The notes: a model not told the origin generated them from the sequence alone. A stretch of DNA of 64,000 bases from Tridacna crocea (GCA_943736015.1 OX031069.1:18543235-18607234), one strand, 5' to 3'. Shown: positions 33,430 to 44,592, numbered from the stretch's first letter. Numbers and translations are program-made.

Positions 33430-33644
33430 CTTGATCTCCTCTTCTCAGTATTAAAATTGTCCTAGTCTTGTAGCCTGTTCTTAGTCACTGTTCGTCAATG
33501 GTCAAATAATTATGTCAGAATTATTTGTCCATCGACGAATACTGACTAAGAACATACAGTCATAAAGTCTGCTTACTCTCTGCACTCCCCGAAGCCGATA
33601 TCGTCCAAGTCTTGCAGTTTGTTTGATCTTAGTCTGAACTCAAC

Positions 33645-33748
33645 TTATCCCAGGCATCAAAAATCAGACTGCACTTTCTGTGCAGTCTGGTCTTGATCTA
33701 CACCGTCCGCAAAAGGTCAGTAAGTCGCGCAAAACGGTTAAGGGATCC
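33645..33748. mobile_element. Family N fragment inside the satellite
   Basis: AATCAGACTGCACTTTCTGT and GATCTACACCGTCCGCAAAA are N words; ends in CGGTTAAGG. Confidence 0.7.
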
Positions 33749-33874
33749 TAGTCATACATTCCGCTTTTAGTCTACAATCCTCGTTTCCGAAATTATCCAT
33801 TTCGTGCCGTTTGTTCTTATTCCGCAGTCCTCAGTGTTCAAATTACCCAAGTCTTGCAGTCTATTTGTTTTCCC

Positions 33875-33985
33875 ACATGTGCTTGACATGTCTGGTATCA
33901 TACAACTCCTCTATATAGATATAATAAAGTTTTTATTATATCTACATAGAGGGGTTGTATGGTACCAAACATGTCAGGCACCTGT
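33875..33985. repeat. Near-perfect 111-bp hairpin
   Basis: Arms of about 52 bp (ACATGTGCTTGACATG... and its inverse), centred on TATAATAAAGTTTTTATTAT. Inserted in the satellite. Could be a small MITE or the source of a small RNA. Confidence 0.85.
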
Positions 33986-34266
33986 GCTCTGTCCCATCTC
34001 CTCAATGGCCAACTAATCAACTAAAATTCTTTTAGTTTTGCAGTCTATTCCAGGTCCCTTTCTCTTTGTTGGAAAATCAGCTGGAAACCATTTTTTTCCC
34101 CATTTCCCTACAATGTGAGAAAATCATCTGGAAACAAATTTTAATTTTTGAGTTATGTTTATTTTGTTGTTTACAAGTGCTTTCAACTTGGATCGGTATA
34201 AAAAAAAAAATCGACGTTTGATCTTCAAAACGTTTTATTGTTTGCTGTTTTGCTACCTACGTGTAT

Positions 34267-34498
34267 TTAACCTATTGTAACACAAACCTTACTTTTGACG
34301 ACCTTGAGAAAGAAGCCGATAGAGGACGCTGTGAGAAAAGGAGAAAATGTTGGTAACCGGCATTTTCTCTTTTTCCCACAGCATTTTTCTACTCTTCCCA
34401 AATCAGATTTCAATTATTCTTATTCACAATTATATTGTCTTCTGCAGATGCTTTTAATTTGGACTAGTTCAAAATATTGCCGTTTGGTAAAGAGTTAA
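34267..34498. mobile_element. TTAA palindromic MITE, family C
   Basis: TTAACCTATTG ... GTTTGGTAAAGAGTTAA, centre ATGTTGGTAACCGGCAT with paired changes at the stem. TTAA at both borders. Confidence 0.83.
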
Positions 34499-34504
34499 AT
34501 TTTT

Positions 34505-34728
34505 GCCTATCCCGATGGGACGTTACATGCATACTCCCGATGAGAAGTATAAAGTTGTTTGTATTGTATCGTAATTGTATTGTATTATATGTAAAATTTA
34601 TCTTTGTATTCGTATGTTTATTCCTGGTGTTGTATACGTATTATGCTGTTATTTTCATGTGTAATGGGCCGGAGGCCTAAGTCACCAATAAAGTATTGTA
34701 TTGTATTGTATTGTATTGTATTGTAATA
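34505..34728 (+). mobile_element. Non-LTR retrotransposon 3' end with (TATTG)n tail
   Basis: ATGGGCCGGAGGCCTAAGTC is followed by CAATAAAG and then (TATTG)n at about 34694-34724, the form of a LINE 3' UTR ending in a pentanucleotide tail. No coding part is present. Clade not determined. Confidence 0.5.
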
Positions 34729-34772
34729 GCAAGGTAGTTATCCCATTCATCTCATCCTTTCGTCAACCATTT

Positions 34773-34970
34773 TTAACTCTACCAGACGACAAATTGAAAG
34801 AGTTTGCAGACGACAGAATGGACTTAACAATTAAAATTTGTTTCCAGCAAGGTAGAAAACATTGTGGGAAAAGCAGAAAGTGCTGGTTTTCTCCTTTTTC
34901 CACAATGTTTTCAAAAGGCTTCTAGATCAGGGTCGTAAAAACCAAGGATTGTTTGGTACAGAGTTAGAGC
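34773..34970. mobile_element. TTAA palindromic MITE, family C, shortened centre
   Basis: TTAACTCTACCAGACGAC ... GGATTGTTTGGTACAGAGTT. The stem reads GAAAGTGCTGG then TTTTCTCC, so part of the second stem arm is lost. Confidence 0.75.
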
Positions 34971-35076
34971 AATCGGAAAGAAAAATGTCTAAATCCTCTT
35001 AATCTTCGGTCTGCTAATAATCGCAATTCTACAGAAATAGTTCAAAATGGAGAATGAGCCTTCCTTCAACATTTAT

Positions 35077-35301
35077 CCCTTCATCCCATAAGGCATTTCT
35101 ATGGTATCCCTAATTGACCCTAAATAACAGCAAGGATGATGCTGTTTCTTATGTGTATATGACACCTTTTGATAGCATAGAAAACATTGTGACAAAAGGT
35201 GAAATTGCTCGTCACGAGCAATTTCACCTTTTGCCACAATGTTTTCTAAAGGCCCCTTCAAGCTATGCGTAGAAAGGAGTATCTATGGAGTAAAGGGTTA
35301 A
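35077..35301. mobile_element. TTAA palindromic MITE, subfamily C-prime
   Basis: Keeps the outer stem AAAACATTGTG/CACAATGTTTT, but the inner stem is GGTGAAATTGCTCG / CGAGCAATTTCACC in place of GGAGAAAATGCTGG. A second copy, 58191-58419, has the same ends (CCCATAAGG-like, TCTATGGAGTAAAGGGTTAA). Confidence 0.83.
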
Positions 35302-35445
35302 GATAAAGAAAGAAATACTTGCTAACAGCATTTTATCATTTTTGCACCTTACTTCCTGTCCTTTCAAAGTCACTTTCCATTACCTAGACCACCGCCTGTT
35401 TGGCATCTGCAAGGGTCCTTTGTAGAGACAAAAGCACACCGCACT

Positions 35446-35514
35446 TGATAGTGGCCCCTAGTAGTATGAGGGCCACTTTTTGGGGGCGCTCATACTACTG
35501 CCCCTGGCCATCCT
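35446..35514. repeat. Short imperfect palindrome
   Basis: GGCCCCTAGTAGTATGAG and CTCATACTACTGCCCCTGG pair across about 20 bases. No further copy noticed. Confidence 0.7.
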
Positions 35515-35724
35515 TGAACAACCATTATCCTGCTAAGAAAATAAGTGAAACTTTTAAATCGTTGATAAAATCCTAGATAATACTTTTTAAAAGTTATTGA
35601 GGGAAATATATCTCTATCGGAAAGAGTAGATTTAAGATCAGACAGCAAATTCTATGCAGTCTGATCTTGATCTATTGGTTTCTGCAATAGGTCAGCGAGT
35701 CGCACTCAACAGCCTAAGTGTTAA
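35513..35724. mobile_element. TTAA MITE family N
   Basis: CATTATCCTGCTAAG ... CAGCCTAAGTGTTAA, with stem AGATTTAAGATCAGACAGCA / GCAGTCTGATCTTGATCT. Its last TTAA (35721-35724) is also the first of the following C element. Confidence 0.77.
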
Positions 35725-35962
35725 CTCTTTACCAAACAACAAAGTTTTTGACTAGTCTTAATTGAAAGCATTTGCAGAAGCATTTGCAGAAGACAAAATA
35801 AATGTGAATTAAAAATTGAAGCTTCATTTGGAAAGGGTAGAAAACATTGTGGGGAAATGAGAAAAATGCTGGTAACCAGCATTTTCTCCATTTCCCACAA
35901 TGCTTTCAAAGGCCTTCTTTCTCATGGTTGTTAAAAGTCGGGATTGTGTGGTAAAGAGGTAA
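35721..35962. mobile_element. TTAA palindromic MITE, family C
   Basis: TTAACTCTTTACCAAACAAC ... GTGTGGTAAAGAGGTAA, centre ATGCTGGTAACCAGCAT; an internal GCATTTGCAGAA is duplicated. Confidence 0.85.
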
Positions 35963-36027
35963 TGTAGTAGGCCTACAAACAGTTTTTGAGCATATCTACT
36001 TAACTTTATAAACTGTATATACCTAAT

Positions 36028-36256
36028 TTTAACTCATGGCCATACGACAAAACTTTAGATTTGCCCAAATCAAAAGCATTTGCAGACGACAAAATGAAGA
36101 TGACTGAAAATTTAAATTTTGTTTCTTGAAGGATAGAAAACATTGTGGGAAAAGGAGAAAAAGCTGGTTACCAGCATTTTCTCCTTTCCCACAATGTTTT
36201 CTAAAGGCTTCTTTCTCAGGGTCGTCAAAAGTAGGGATTGTGTGGTAATGGGTTAA
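36028..36256. mobile_element. TTAA palindromic MITE, family C
   Basis: TTAACTCATGGCCATACGAC ... GTGGTAATGGGTTAA, centre AAGCTGGTTACCAGCAT. Complete. Confidence 0.86.
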
Positions 36257-37385
36257 TGCCATGAAAGGCTTGAGCAATTGATCCAGAAAGCATCGTTGGA
36301 AAAGAACCAATGAGGACCATTCTTCAGTTATTTCCCTTGATTCTTCTCCAGTACTACATTGGTCTTGATAAGAGGATTACTTGGATTTTATCCTTGGTTT
36401 TCTTGCACCGAACAGCTATGTTCTTGCAATAACATCGCAAGTAAACATACTTAGATTGTTTTACAAATCAATGTATGTGTAGTTCCTGATGATTAAGAAT
36501 TAAATTGAAATAATACATGCCGGCCTTACACAAACATAATAAATAGGCCTAATAATAAATTATTGTCATAATTATCGCAACATCCCCAAGGGAACCAAGG
36601 ATAAAACAAAGGAATACAAAGGAATACATTTAAAAGGTGTCACACCACTGGTTTTGGGCCATATTGAAAATAGAATGAAATTGGCCATCTTTGAAGCCTC
36701 GCAGATCGCTTGATGGCAAACCTTTTGCTTTCCCGTCTCCTGCTGTCTAAAGTACGTCCATAATCCTTCAAACTGCATTAAAAACAACATGTCAACAACG
36801 GGCACTCTAGAATTTTCCCTCTCAAAAACACCTGTTCACTGCCGTGACCCCCAATTTTTTGTTCCTCTAGTGACACAAAATAGTCCACTCAATATACAAT
36901 AAAAACACATCTAAGTGGTCCCCCAATGCCTAAATTTGAAGCAAATCTAAATTATATACCACCAAGCCCTCTTAGCTCCATACAGCAGTGCAACAAAAGT
37001 GCAACTGCAGATTTTCACTTGGGACTAGTTTTGACTACTACGAACCGGAAGCAGTCTTGCAGTGGTGCGACACCAAAAGGACCAATCTGTTATTTGGATA
37101 CCTTTAGTGTTTATCTGGTAAGGGAGATAATTCAATTCCCAAGAATGCCCCCATTTCTGTTGAAATGCATTTAATCCTTTTGCCACAGCATTTCAAAAAA
37201 ATGCATGGCGTTTGGTTGCATAATGTGTATAAGCTATGGGGTCATGCAAGGCAAGAAATCACATGATCATGAGTCCATAAAATCCGGCCTTTTTTTTTTA
37301 ATCAGATCTGGAGGTAAAATGGTCCTTTGACATACAGAAAATGGCTAACAGCAAAATGTTTTGACTCATTTCAGCCTGCACTTGC
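36257..37385. other. Unexplained segment with a weak minus-strand exon-like stretch
   Basis: On the minus strand an acceptor-like TTTTTAATGCAG near 36779 is followed by an open frame (Phe-Glu-Gly-Leu-Trp-Thr-Tyr-Phe). No donor or family was recognised. A block with ACGAACCGGAAGCAGTCTTG near 37040 recurs near 52210, so part of this is repetitive. Confidence 0.3.
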
Positions 37386-37720
37386 GTTGTCTGCGCATGT
37401 CATATTCTTCGATGTCTTATATGACACATCACTAGCCCCGAAAGCGGGTGGACTGTAATATTACTCTCTTTAAAATAGCAATGTAGAAAACAGCTTTTAT
37501 CAATACGTTTGAGGAGAAATGAGATCTGCTTTAGCTCCAGATTTCTCTAAACTGCTGATCATAGCTGAGTGAAATGCACGAGGTAGCGTTTTATTGAGTA
37601 AACGTTTATTTTAGTTTGAAATTCAAAGTGACGGTTATCGCGTAGGAAAGTGGTTCGGTTCTGTACCCAGGATGCCCAAATTAGATAGATGAGTATTTAT
37701 AGAATGTCATCTAGCAGGCT
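37386..37720 (+). mobile_element. Interspersed repeat family L copy 3
   Basis: TTGTCTGCGCATGTCATATT ... GAATGTCATCTAGCAGG, same order of words as copies at 18153 and 22405. A family D scrap (AAGCCCCCTTTCCCCAGAGC) follows at about 37750. Confidence 0.63.
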
Positions 37721-37807
37721 GACATGGGTTGATATATTTTGCGGATGCACCAAGCCCCCTTTCCCCAGAGCGCAGCCAATTTGTACTCAATTTTATCTGT
37801 ATGATCT

Positions 37808-38034
37808 TACTCTTTACCAAACAATCCCTTGTTTTTACGACCCTGATATAGAAACCTTTTGAAAACATTGTGGGAAAAGGATAAAATGCTGGTAATCAGC
37901 ATTTTCTCCTTTTCCCACAATGTTTTCTACCCTGCTAGAAAGAAATTTCAGTTTTTGAATTACGTTTATTTTGTCGTCTGCAAGTGCTTTCAATTTGGAA
38001 TAGTCTAAAATTATGTCGTTTGGCTAAAGAGTTA
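37808..38034. mobile_element. TTAA palindromic MITE, family C
   Basis: ACTCTTTACCAAACAATCCC ... GTTTGGCTAAAGAGTTAA; centre ATGCTGGTAATCAGCAT with a stem mismatch. Confidence 0.83.
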
Positions 38035-38289
38035 ATATGTATCACTCGTAGTGTTTCGCCGTAAACAGGAAGTGTTGAACCTATTGTGTCTCAAGTATGA
38101 TTTCTCTTGTTAACTTGAAAAAATCAAGTATATGATCTCTCTTCTTAACTTGAAAACATATGACAACGTGGTTGAAAAATAATAAATTGCCTGTCACAAA
38201 TAATTCATCATAATTGCCCGCCGATTTCTATATTATTCAAGCAATCTTATTTCGTCCCTAGTAAAAAATATGAATTATCCGCTTCGGCG

Positions 38290-39000
38290 TCTTCTTCTGT
38301 CTGTCTGTCTGTCTGTCTGTACACATGTGTGGCTCCAGTCTGTACTTCTCTCTGTGTGTCTGTTTATACGTGCACCTTTGTGTATCTCAAGTTTGCCCCT
38401 CTGTCAGTCTCTCCGTACCCATCTGTGTATTTCTCATCCATACATATATCTGTCTGTCTGTGTGTCTGTTTGCTTGTCTGTCTTTCTGTCTGTCTGTCTA
38501 CAAAATTACTTCTGTGTGTCTCTCGTTCGGATTATGTCTGGTTTCTGTCTGTAACTCTGTCTGTCGCTTCTGTCTACCCGTCTGTCTGTCTGCCTGTCCG
38601 TCTGTCCGTGTCCCTCTGTGTATTTCTCGTAGTCCGTAATTATGTCTGTCAGTCGATATGTACATATGTGAGTGTCGACCGTCTGTACTTCTCTACATGT
38701 ATCTGTCTATACTGGCACCTCTGTGTATCTCACGTCCGCCCGTCTGTCAGTCTGTCCGTACCGCTCAGTGTATTTCTCCTCCGTCCATATATCTGTCTGT
38801 CTGCAGGTCTCTTCATGTGAGTGCCTTTCCTGTCTAGTGTTCTGTCTATGTGTCTGTACCTACACTTCTATGTGTCTGTTATGCGTCTTTCTGTCAGCCT
38901 GTCTGTCTGTGTGTCTCTTGTCCGTCCATATGTCTGTGCGTACACATGTCAATGTCTGCCGTCCATCCTGCTGTCAGTACGTACACCCCTGTGTGTTTCG
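38290..39000 (+). repeat. Degenerate CTGT-rich simple-sequence tract
   Basis: CTGTCTGTCTGT runs, with GTGTATCTC and TCCGTCC words, over about 700 bp. The Cys/Ser/Val-rich frames open in all three phases are products of this composition. Confidence 0.85.
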
Positions 39001-39317
39001 TCCTTTTCATGTCCCACTTCCATCCCCCACCCCCTCCTCCAAAGAAAAAACAAACAAACAAACAAGGTTTCGTTAATTGTTGAATTAACTATTAATTATT
39101 ATGATTTCAGACTAAACCCCAATCTTCCCCCTGTACTTAACTCTTTCTTTTGGTAGTTATCAAAGCTGAAATGGGTTTTTAATGAACATTCCTTTTAGTT
39201 GACTTAGCTGCATAATGAACAATACATGTACCTATTTTGTTCTACTTGGAATCGTCTTTCAGTGTACGATATTTATCTCCGATAAGATTTCTTAAGATAG
39301 CATTCTTTCCAACTATT

Positions 39318-39820
39318 CATACCTTTACCAAAACAACACGTTGCTAAACATCGCTGAGGAAGTAAGCATTTGAAAGATAGTGGGGAAAGGCCTAAAATGC
39401 TGATAGGTACTACATTTTCTGTTTTACTAAATACGAAGGGTATCATTTTAGCCACAATTAATTTGTCTGTTGTACGTGCTTTTACTATCTAAAAAGTCCA
39501 AATATTGTGCCGTCTAGTGAAGGATAAGACAGGTGCACAAAGAAATACAAGACTTAGACTATTGTTATTGTATACTGCTATCTTTCTTCTTCATGCATGT
39601 GTCTTTTCCCTGATCTCTGGTGTTTTCGACCCTGAGGAACAAGGCTTTTGAAAACATTGTAGGGAAAAGGATAAAATCCTGGTAACCAGCATTTTTCTCC
39701 TTTTTCCACGATGTTTTCGACCATACAAAAAATACAACTTATCGTTTAAGATAAATTCTATATGCCGTTTGCAAAATGGTTCAATTTGGATGTTGGTGAA
39801 TTGTTGTTACTTGGTTAAAC
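39318..39820. mobile_element. Two decayed family C elements
   Basis: 39318-39530 keeps ACCTTTACCAAAACAACAC and a weak hairpin; 39610-39820 keeps GAAAACATTGTAGGGAAAAG and CCTGGTAACCAGCATTTTT. Ends eroded. Confidence 0.55.
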
Positions 39821-40009
39821 AAACCTTAAAAACTTCAATGTCTTAAGAAGAAGGCCGTTTAAAAAAAAGATATTTTTTTGGCCTGATATTGTGTTACTTT
39901 CGGACAAAGACTATTTCTGAAAGCCCGCATTCAGTGGGATTGCCAAATGGTTGAATCTTTACCACATGTCATTTAGAGTCATAAAAATGAAAGCTCTCGC
40001 TGGATCAAA

Positions 40010-41940
40010 CGCTGGAGAACTCCAGGAAAGATATATTTCCGCTAGACACCGTTACATGACATGGAAAAATGTCGAAAACAAAAACTGCAGGAGTCTTCGG
40101 AAGAGTCTATGTGCTCTATCCAACGTTACATGAAAAGGAAAAATGCTCTAGCTAACGTCATATGACATGGAAAAATGTCAAAAAACGAAAACTGCTGCAG
40201 CCTTATGAAGAGCCTATGTGCTCTAGCCAACGTTATATGACATGGAAAAGTGTCAAAAAACGAAAACTGCTGCAGCCTTATGAAGAGCCAATGTGCTCTA
40301 GCCAACGTTATATGACATGGAAAAGTGTCAAAAAACGAAAATTGCAGCAGCCTTATGAAGAGCCAATGTGCTATAGCCAATGTCATATGACCTGGAAAAG
40401 TGTCAAAGAACGAAAACTGCAGCAGCCTTATGAAGAGCCAATGTGCTATAGCCAACGTCATATGACATGGAAAAGTGTCAAAGAACGAAAACTGCAGCAG
40501 CCTTATGAAGAGCCAATGTGCTATAGCCAACGTCATATGACATGGAAAAGTGTCAAAAAACGAAAACTGCAGCAGCCTTATGAAGAGCCTGTGTACTCTA
40601 GCCAACCTTATATGACATGGAAAAATGTCAAAAATGAAAACTGCAGCAGCCTTATGAAGAGCCTATGTGCCCAAGCCAACGTTTTATGCTACGGAAAAAT
40701 GTCTAAAAACGAAAACTGCAGCAGCGTTATGAAAAGCCTTTATGCTCTAGCCACATTATATGACAAGGAAAAATGTCAAAAACGAAAACTTCAGGAGCCT
40801 CTGAAAAAGCCTATGTGCTCTAGGCAACGTCACATGACATGGACAAATGTCGAAAACAAAACCTGCAGGAGCCTCTGGAAGAGTCTATGTGCTCTATCCA
40901 ATGTAATGAAAAGGAAAAATGCCAAAAGCAAACACTGCAGGAGCCTTTGGATAAGCCTATGTGCTACATGACACGAGAAAATGTCTAAAACGAAAACTTC
41001 AAGAGCCTTTGGAAGAGCCTATGTACTCAAGCCAACGTTACATAACATGAAAAAATGTCAAAAACAAACACTGCAGGAGCCTTTGGAAGAGCCTATGTGC
41101 TCTAGCCAACCTTATATGACATTGAAAAATGTCAAAAACGAAAACATCACGCCTTATGAAAAGCCTATGTGTTCTTGCCAACGTTACATGACATTAGAAA
41201 ATGTCCAAAACGAAATCTTCAGGAGCCTTTGGAAGAGCCTATGTGCCCCAGCCAAGATTACATGACACTGAAAAATGTCAAAAACCTAAACTTCAGGAGC
41301 CTTATGAAGAGCCTATGTGCTCTACCCAACGTCACATGTCATGGACAAATGTCAAAAACGAAAACTTCAGGAGCCTTTGGAAGAGCCTATGTGCCCTAGT
41401 CAACGTTGCATGACATGGACAAAATGTCAAAAAGAAAAACTGCAGGAGCTTATGTGCTCTAGCCAACGTTACATGACATGGAAAAATGTCAAAAGCGAAA
41501 ACTTCAGGAGCCCTAGGAAGAGCCTATGTACTCTAGCCAAAGATACATGACATGGACAAAATGTCATAAAGAAAAACTGCAGGAGCCTTTGGAAGAGCCT
41601 ATGCGTCTAGCCAACGTTATATGACATGAACAAATGTCAAGAACGAAAACTGCACTAACCTCTGGAAGAGCCTATGTGCTCTAGCCAACGTTATCTGACA
41701 TAGACAAGTGTCAAGAACGAAATCTGCAGGAACCTCTGGAAGAGCTTATGTGCTCTAGCCAACGTTACATGACATGGAAAAATGCTTAAAAAAAACTTCT
41801 AGGAGCCTATAGAAGGGCCTATGTACTCTAGCCAACGTTACATGACATGATGCCAAAAGACAAAATTCCAGGACCTTTTGGAAGGGCCTATGTACTCTAG
41901 CCAACGTTACATGACATGGACAAATGTCAAAAACGAGTGA
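40010..41940 (+). repeat. Minisatellite, 75-bp unit, about 26 copies
   Basis: CCTTATGAAGAGCC recurs at 40201, 40276, 40351 and 40426, exactly 75 bp apart; outside this homogeneous block the unit is 70-75 bp and more varied. Each unit holds ATGACATGGAAAAATGTC and GTGCTCTAGCCAACGTTA. Because 75 is a multiple of three, frames stay open on both strands (269 codons at 40162-40971, with a 25-residue repeat starting MTWK). Both strands being open and the lack of splice signals argue against a gene. Confidence 0.92.
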
Positions 41941-42344
41941 GATTATATTTTTTTAAATGTTTTCTGCACCGTAAATGTCCAAATATGAAGAGAATGGCCG
42001 TAAATGTCTCATTTTTGAAAGTCGAAATCATTCATCCATACATAATTTTCCATAATTCTGGAAACACTTATAACTGCCATAACTGCGACTACATTTCCCA
42101 TTTTCTACGACCCCACCTACCCTGCCGCCGCTTGCGAAAGCAGATTCATATCAGAATCATGTCGGAATTTCCGGAGATTTATCAAAGTTGAAAGGAAGGG
42201 AATTCTCTCTGTATTTCTACTTTCATTTTTAATTTTTTGAATAGTTCTTTATATGTCCGTGTAACAATGCGCTCGCAACTCGGCAAGCCTCGAGAAAAGC
42301 GCATTTGGTAAATCTTAGGTAAGTTGATAAAAATCCCTAGCCCG

Positions 42345-42440
42345 AGCTGTAACGAGTGGGGAATTTCGTGTAAGCAGTTTACGGAATCGACCGAGTTGTG
42401 ACGAGTTGGGAATTTCGGGTAAGCAGTTTACGGAATCGAC
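42345..42440 (+). repeat. Tandem pair of about 48 bp
   Basis: GAATTTCGTGTAAGCAGTTT and GAATTTCGGGTAAGCAGTTT, each followed by ACGGAATCGAC. Confidence 0.8.
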
Positions 42441-42519
42441 TAAGTAATGACGAGCAGAACAAGACATCGTACACAGAAAGCAACGTGTCCTCGCATCTCG
42501 ACGATGATTTTGTGGGAAA

Positions 42520-42668
42520 GTACTCAGTGGATTGGAAAGAAAATTGTGCAGAGTACTGGTAAAAGGGACTCTAGGCAAGCATGACTAGGTGCACTGGCCG
42601 CCGCGATATAACTGAAATAATGTTGAAAATGGCGTTTCACACCATACATTCAATCACTCAATCAATTC
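42520..42668 (+). mobile_element. tRNA-SINE body and tail, 5' part missing
   Basis: GAGTACTGGTAAAAGGGACT, GTGCACTGGCCGCCGCGATA, ACTGAAATAATGTTGAAAAT and a (CAAT)n-like tail correspond word for word to the SINE at 8840-8976. Confidence 0.65.
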
Positions 42669-42824
42669 CTGGCATTTAAATTACACAGATTCTATTAAGA
42701 ACAATTTGAGAAAATTTGTCGTGTTGAGATTTTAATCACAACTTCACTTGCTCTTTGTTGACAGCGCAGATCGTTGAAGACGGGCATTACTTGTATGAAT
42801 TTATATGATTCAGACATACTCTAT

Positions 42825-43082
42825 GAAAGGAAGGGGGGAGGGGGGCTTAAGGCATTTGCAAAAAGTATCGACCTATGCCAGCCTGCGCTGTTCGCGCAGG
42901 CTGGCATGGGTCGATACTTTTTGCTATTAGTTAATTTTCTTAATGTCCAAGGTCTTGTGTGCCTCTTGGTTTAGTCCATTGTTTGGCAGCATGGATTTGT
43001 GGGTTCATAATCATCTGATGACTTGCCTGATATAATGCAATACAGAAATGCATTAAGCCCCCTTATGCCGAAGCAAGGCTCA
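42825..43082. mobile_element. Family D element
   Basis: GGGGGCTTAAGGCATTTGC and hairpin GCCAGCCTGCGC/GCGCAGGCTGGC with outer stem AAAAAGTATCGACC; far end ATGCATTAAGCCCCCTTATG. The two ends are inverted copies of each other, as in other D copies. Confidence 0.72.
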
Positions 43083-43288
43083 ACTGTTTTCATTGTAAGT
43101 CTCAGTAAAAAAATCTATTACCCTTATTTTAAAAAAAATAAGGGTACACAAAGGCTGTACCATTATTTGAAGCTTCGAAAAGCAAGTATGGAAGGGAAAA
43201 AAGATGAACAAATAAATAATATACGCAGCATTTCACTGGAATAGAAGTTCAAAGGTTTTTTTTTACTTGATAAGATGATTTATGCACT

Positions 43289-43327
43289 GCGTCATTAACA
43301 CCTGATGTTTGATTACATCAGGTGTTG
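43289..43327. repeat. Small hairpin
   Basis: AACACCTGATG and CATCAGGTGTT around an 8-base loop. Another (CCCTTATTTT/AAAATAAGGG) lies at 43121-43146. Either may act as a terminator-like structure or be chance. Confidence 0.7.
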
Positions 43328-43542
43328 AAATCGAAGTAAGTAAGAGAAACCGTAAAAGTAATTTGAATCTCTCTTAGTTTTTTAAGCATGTGTCTATCTA
43401 TTACGTAAAAGAAAAACAAAAGATGGTGGGTTAGCGCAAAACTAATGTCAGTGTCTATTCTTATAACTAACCAAAACAAACTTTAACTTTAAAGTTACCA
43501 GTTTATATAAATTGTTAAGGTTCTAGTCTCCTAATGGAAAAC

Positions 43543-44592
43543 AGTTATTTCCACTGTATTTATTATCCTACAAAATTTGCTATGATTAAAAACAAGTATT
43601 ATCGTATGACTTTAACCAAGCCACTTTTTCTTCTTCTTTTTTTAATTCTTAGAATTATCATTTATAAATCTAAAACCACTATTTTCTCATTACAAAGGGA
43701 GAAAATAATTACCTCCCTTTTCTAGAAACAAAAGCATCAACCAATAATTTCAAAATAGACATCAAAGGAATTTCTGGTCTTAGAAATGTGCAGAAATATT
43801 ATATCAGTATAAATTCTTACTTATCAACTAATAAGAACTTTTCTTCCATGTTGCACTAGCAGCGTTAGGATGGTAATACCCTAAAGCTCTAAGTACAACT
43901 AAACTTTAAAAAACTTATCCGTATTGAAAACATTTGCAGATGACAATCAATATGGCCTAAAAAGATGATTGGCTTTTTTTTGGAGGCGGGGGGGGGGGGT
44001 AAAAAACAATATGAAGAAAATTCCGGTTACCGGTATTTTATTCTTTTCCTCAATATTTCCAAAAGCTTTATCTTTGTATCCGTTAAAGCTCGGGACTGTA
44101 TGGTAAAGGGTTAAGTGTTTTACATGACCTTCCAAAATTTGATTACTTTTCCATTCAATTTTGATCTGGACATAACTTTCAATGGAAAGTAAAGCTTTCA
44201 ATTTGATAATGGTGACGTTTTGATAAAAGGTCTGACTTACAATATTAGACCCCTCATGCTTCCAGTGCAACATGGAATATAATTTCTTGATAGTTGATAA
44301 ATAAGGATTTATACTGATGTGATAATTTTGTACCTTTTCAACCGACCAGACATTCCTTCGATGTCTATCTTGAAATTATTTGTGATACTTTTTTTTTAAC
44401 TGTCTACAAAAGGGAGGTAATTATCATCTCCCTTTGTAATGAGAAGATACTTGGCTTTAGATTTATAATTGATAATTCTAACAAGGGAAAAAAGGAAAAA
44501 GTGGCTCGGTTAAAGTAGTACAACAATACGCATTTTTAATCATAGCAAATTTTGTAGGATGATCTTATTGTGGAGCTGTTTTCTTCTCGTAT
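43543..44592. repeat. Long inverted repeat, arms of about 190 bp
   Basis: Arm 43543-43740 and arm 44395-44592 match in reverse with gaps: AAAGGGAGAAAATAATTACC against GGTAATTATCATCTCCCTTT, TTAGAATTATCA against TGATAATTCTAA, ACAAAATTTGCTATGATTAA against TTAATCATAGCAAATTTTGT. Roughly 650 bp lie between, with a family C element in the middle. Confidence 0.75.
43911..44114. mobile_element. Family C element inside an inverted repeat
   Basis: GAAAACATTTGCAGATGACA ... GTATGGTAAAGGGTTAA; stem CCGGTTACCGG with decayed flanks. Confidence 0.65.

Larger units (their letters stand above)
33436..34080 (+). repeat. Satellite of about 50-bp units, right block
   Basis: Same orientation and words as the left block (TCTTGTAGCCTGTTCTTAGTC, CAAGTCTTGCAGT), interrupted by an N fragment and two hairpins. 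A palindrome at about 33493-33551 joins two units head to head (TCAATGGTCAAATAATT / AATTATTTGTCCATCGA). Confidence 0.6.

Noticed and set aside
38270-39156. Several overlapping Cys/Ser/Val-rich frames of 80-163 codons
   Set aside because: All follow from CTGT-type simple repeats, are open in three phases at once and have no family resemblance.
40126-40605. 159-codon minus-strand frame with a repeated WLFIRLLQFSFFDTF-like peptide
   Set aside because: Shadow of the 75-bp minisatellite; the period is a multiple of three, so frames stay open on both strands.
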